Assembly: GCF_020165495.1 (NCBI RefSeq)
Contig: NZ_JAIUIE010000003.1
Location: 62,001-126,000, forward strand
Reading direction: 5' to 3'
Source: Mesorhizobium sp. BR1-1-16
GTDB taxonomy: Bacteria > Pseudomonadota > Alphaproteobacteria > Rhizobiales > Kaistiaceae
DNA: 64,000 nucleotides
The translations under genes and the position numbers were made by a program. Under the pieces are notes generated by a model, which saw only the letters and a program-made list of their open reading frames with translations, was not told the origin of the DNA and searched no databases. Shown here piece by piece: positions 62,510 to 64,000 of this stretch; within the stretch, counting starts at the first letter, position 1; each line of letters starts with the position of its first letter.

Positions 62510-62690
62510 CCAAGACGACCATATGACCCGGCCGGCTGGTGCCTCTTCTGAGGCCCGGCGGCGGATCGCTGCGTCTCCCCATCGCCAGGACCGGCTCGAG
62601 CCGGCGCTCGACGCGCCGCATCGAGGCATCTCCCGTTGTCGCTTCTTCGGCCGTTCGCCCGTTCTGGCCGCGCCTTTCCCGGACGCCATC

Positions 62691-64000
62691 ATGTTCCGCA
62701 AATTCGAAACGCTCATCGATCCGTTCCGGCCGCATGACGATTCCATGCCGCCGCCGACGCTGCTCGCCTTCTACTGGCGCTACTGCCGGCAGATGTGGCC
62801 GTACCTGCTCACATTGATGGCGATCGGCCTCATCGTCTCGCTGATCGAGATCGCGATGCTGCGCTATATCGGCTCGATCGTCGATCTCTTGAAGGCGACC
62901 TCGCCGCAGCAGGTGCTGGCGGATTACGGCACGACATTCATCTGGATGGCCATCGTCATCCTGGTGGCGCGTCCGCTCGCGCAGATCGCACACGACCTCC
63001 TGAACCAGCAGGCGATCGCGCCGTCCTTCACCAACCTCATCCGCTGGCAGACGCACCACTATGTGATGCGGCAGTCCGTGACCTTCTTCGCCAACGATTT
63101 CGCGGGCCGTATCGCCTCCAAGATCGTCCAGACGGGGCCGGCGCTGCGCGAATCGGTGACGCAGGTGATCGACGCGCTCTGGTTCGTCACGATCTTCGCC
63201 GGCTCGGCGCTGGTGATCTTCTGGGATACCGACTGGCGGCTCGCCATGCCGCTGGCGCTGTGGATCCTCGCTTATGTCGCGACGCTCGCCTGGTTTGTGC
63301 CGCGCATCCGCGACCGCGCGACCATCATGTCGGAGATGCGGTCGATCGTGACCGGGCGCATCGTCGACAGCTACACCAATGTCCAGACGGTGAAGCTGTT
63401 CGCCCATCCCGATCGTGAGGATGATTATGCCCGCGAGGCGCTGGTCGACCACACGACGCATTTCCGCAACGAAACGCGTCTGATCACGGCGATGAACGCC
63501 ACGGTCTCCTGCCTCAACGGCTTTCTGGTCGTCGCCACGGGCGCGCTGGCGATCTGGCTCTGGTCTTGGGACGGCATCACGCTCGGCGCCATCGCAGTCG
63601 CCTCGGGCCTCGCGATCCGCATCACCAACATGTCCGGCTGGATCATGTGGGTCTCGATCGCGATCTTCGAGCAGATGGGCACGGTGCAGGAGGGTCTCGA
63701 GACGATCGCCCGGCCCTACACGCTGCTCGACACGCCTGGTGCGCCGGACCTCAAGGTCGACAAGGGCGAGATCCGCTTCGAGAACGTCCACTTCCACTAC
63801 GGCAAGGCGGGCGGGATCATCGAGGATCTCACGATGACGATCGCGCCCGGCGAGAAGGTCGGCCTTGTCGGCCGCTCCGGCGCGGGCAAGTCGACGTTGG
63901 TGAACCTGCTGCTGCGCTTCTACGACGTGGAGAGCGGCGCGATCCGCATCGACGGCGCTGATGTCGGCGCGGTGACGCAGGACAGCCTGCGGCGCCGGAT
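62691..64000 (+). CDS. ABC exporter, fused permease and ATPase, truncated by the window edge
   Basis: The frame from ATG 62691 is open to the window end (about 436 residues): six membrane helices, then an ATPase domain with Walker A GRSGAGKST and the start of the region leading to the signature, which is off the edge. The N-terminus MFRKFETLIDPF and FYWRYCRQMWPYLL closely match the exporter at 47845. It should work as a homodimer or as partner of that protein. No ribosome site is obvious before 62691. Confidence 0.9.
   Translation, partial: MFRKFETLIDPFRPHDDSMPPPTLLAFYWRYCRQMWPYLLTLMAIGLIVSLIEIAMLRYIGSIVDLLKATSPQQVLADYGTTFIWMAIVILVARPLAQIAHDLLNQQAIAPSFTNLIRWQTHHYVMRQSVTFFANDFAGRIASKIVQTGPALRESVTQVIDALWFVTIFAGSALVIFWDTDWRLAMPLALWILAYVATLAWFVPRIRDRATIMSEMRSIVTGRIVDSYTNVQTVKLFAHPDREDDYAREALVDHTTHFRNETRLITAMNATVSCLNGFLVVATGALAIWLWSWDGITLGAIAVASGLAIRITNMSGWIMWVSIAIFEQMGTVQEGLETIARPYTLLDTPGAPDLKVDKGEIRFENVHFHYGKAGGIIEDLTMTIAPGEKVGLVGRSGAGKSTLVNLLLRFYDVESGAIRIDGADVGAVTQDSLRRR

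Noticed and set aside
1-64000. tRNA, rRNA, CRISPR or mobile element genes
   Set aside because: I looked for tRNA TPsiC-like motifs, rRNA signatures, transposases, integrases and direct-repeat arrays and found nothing that met a reasonable standard.

Overview
The window is GC-rich, densely packed chromosomal DNA. Gene content points to an alphaproteobacterium of the Hyphomicrobiales (Rhizobiales): a minCDE operon preceded by a textbook CtrA box, a UvrB with a long N-terminal extension, an EcfG-type (general stress response) promoter, DUF992 and DUF1194 proteins, an rplY-pth-ychF run and an lgt-methyltransferase-pgeF run. A Kaistia/Bosea-like genus is possible, but the species cannot be fixed from sequence reading alone. 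No rRNA, tRNA, CRISPR array, insertion sequence, phage gene or integrase was seen. The segment looks like stable core and shell chromosome, not an island.

Layout. 1-9,914: end of a CorA magnesium channel gene, a DUF992 secreted protein, an EF-G-like GTPase, a DHA2 drug exporter, a DUF1194 protein, two MltB-type lytic transglycosylases, a YaiI/DUF188 protein preceded by an unusual short-ORF leader, and an HI0933-type flavoprotein. 9,936-18,006: a ModE-like regulator, a split divergent sugar ABC transporter, a glutathione transferase, modABC for molybdate uptake and an RlpA-like protein. 18,207-23,081: DUF72, stress-related small membrane proteins, ArfB, SDR, GNAT, a small ATPase and a GFA-fold protein. 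23,162-31,056: uvrB, then divergently parA-slyX-cNMP/thioredoxin-reductase-like flavoprotein-UBP zinc finger, then minCDE. 31,368-41,716: two luciferase-like monooxygenases, an SH3/Pro-rich secreted protein, lepB, an MFS exporter, a dienelactone hydrolase, a cold-shock protein, YbjN, proline iminopeptidase and proC. 41,769-49,695: TetR, CsaA, VOC, a two-component pair, MarR, ilvE and an ABC exporter. 49,759-64,000: trmL-hemF, apt, a GST, a DUF4282 protein, ychF-pth-rplY-prs, a lipoprotein, lgt-midA-pgeF, ubiK, an SRPBCC protein and the start of a second ABC exporter paralogous to the one at 47,845.

Themes. Several genes act on the envelope and division: three peptidoglycan-active proteins, MinCDE, PgeF, Lgt, LepB and two multidrug-type ABC exporters. 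Translation and ribosome rescue form a second theme: the EF-G-like GTPase, ArfB, TrmL, Pth, L25, YchF and CsaA. Small-molecule import is represented by molybdate and a sugar. Most units are short operons or single genes, and neighbours often alternate strand.

The most unusual items are (i) a 25-codon ORF at 7,032 behind a 14-nt perfect complement of the 16S rRNA 3' end and followed by a 12-bp hairpin; (ii) a translationally coupled pair, a flavoprotein with a cNMP-type fold that has lost the usual phosphate-binding arginine and the redox CxxC, plus a UBP-type zinc finger protein; (iii) the CtrA box in front of minC; and (iv) an EcfG-type promoter in front of a small membrane protein. I did not find a clear-cut new defence or mobile system.
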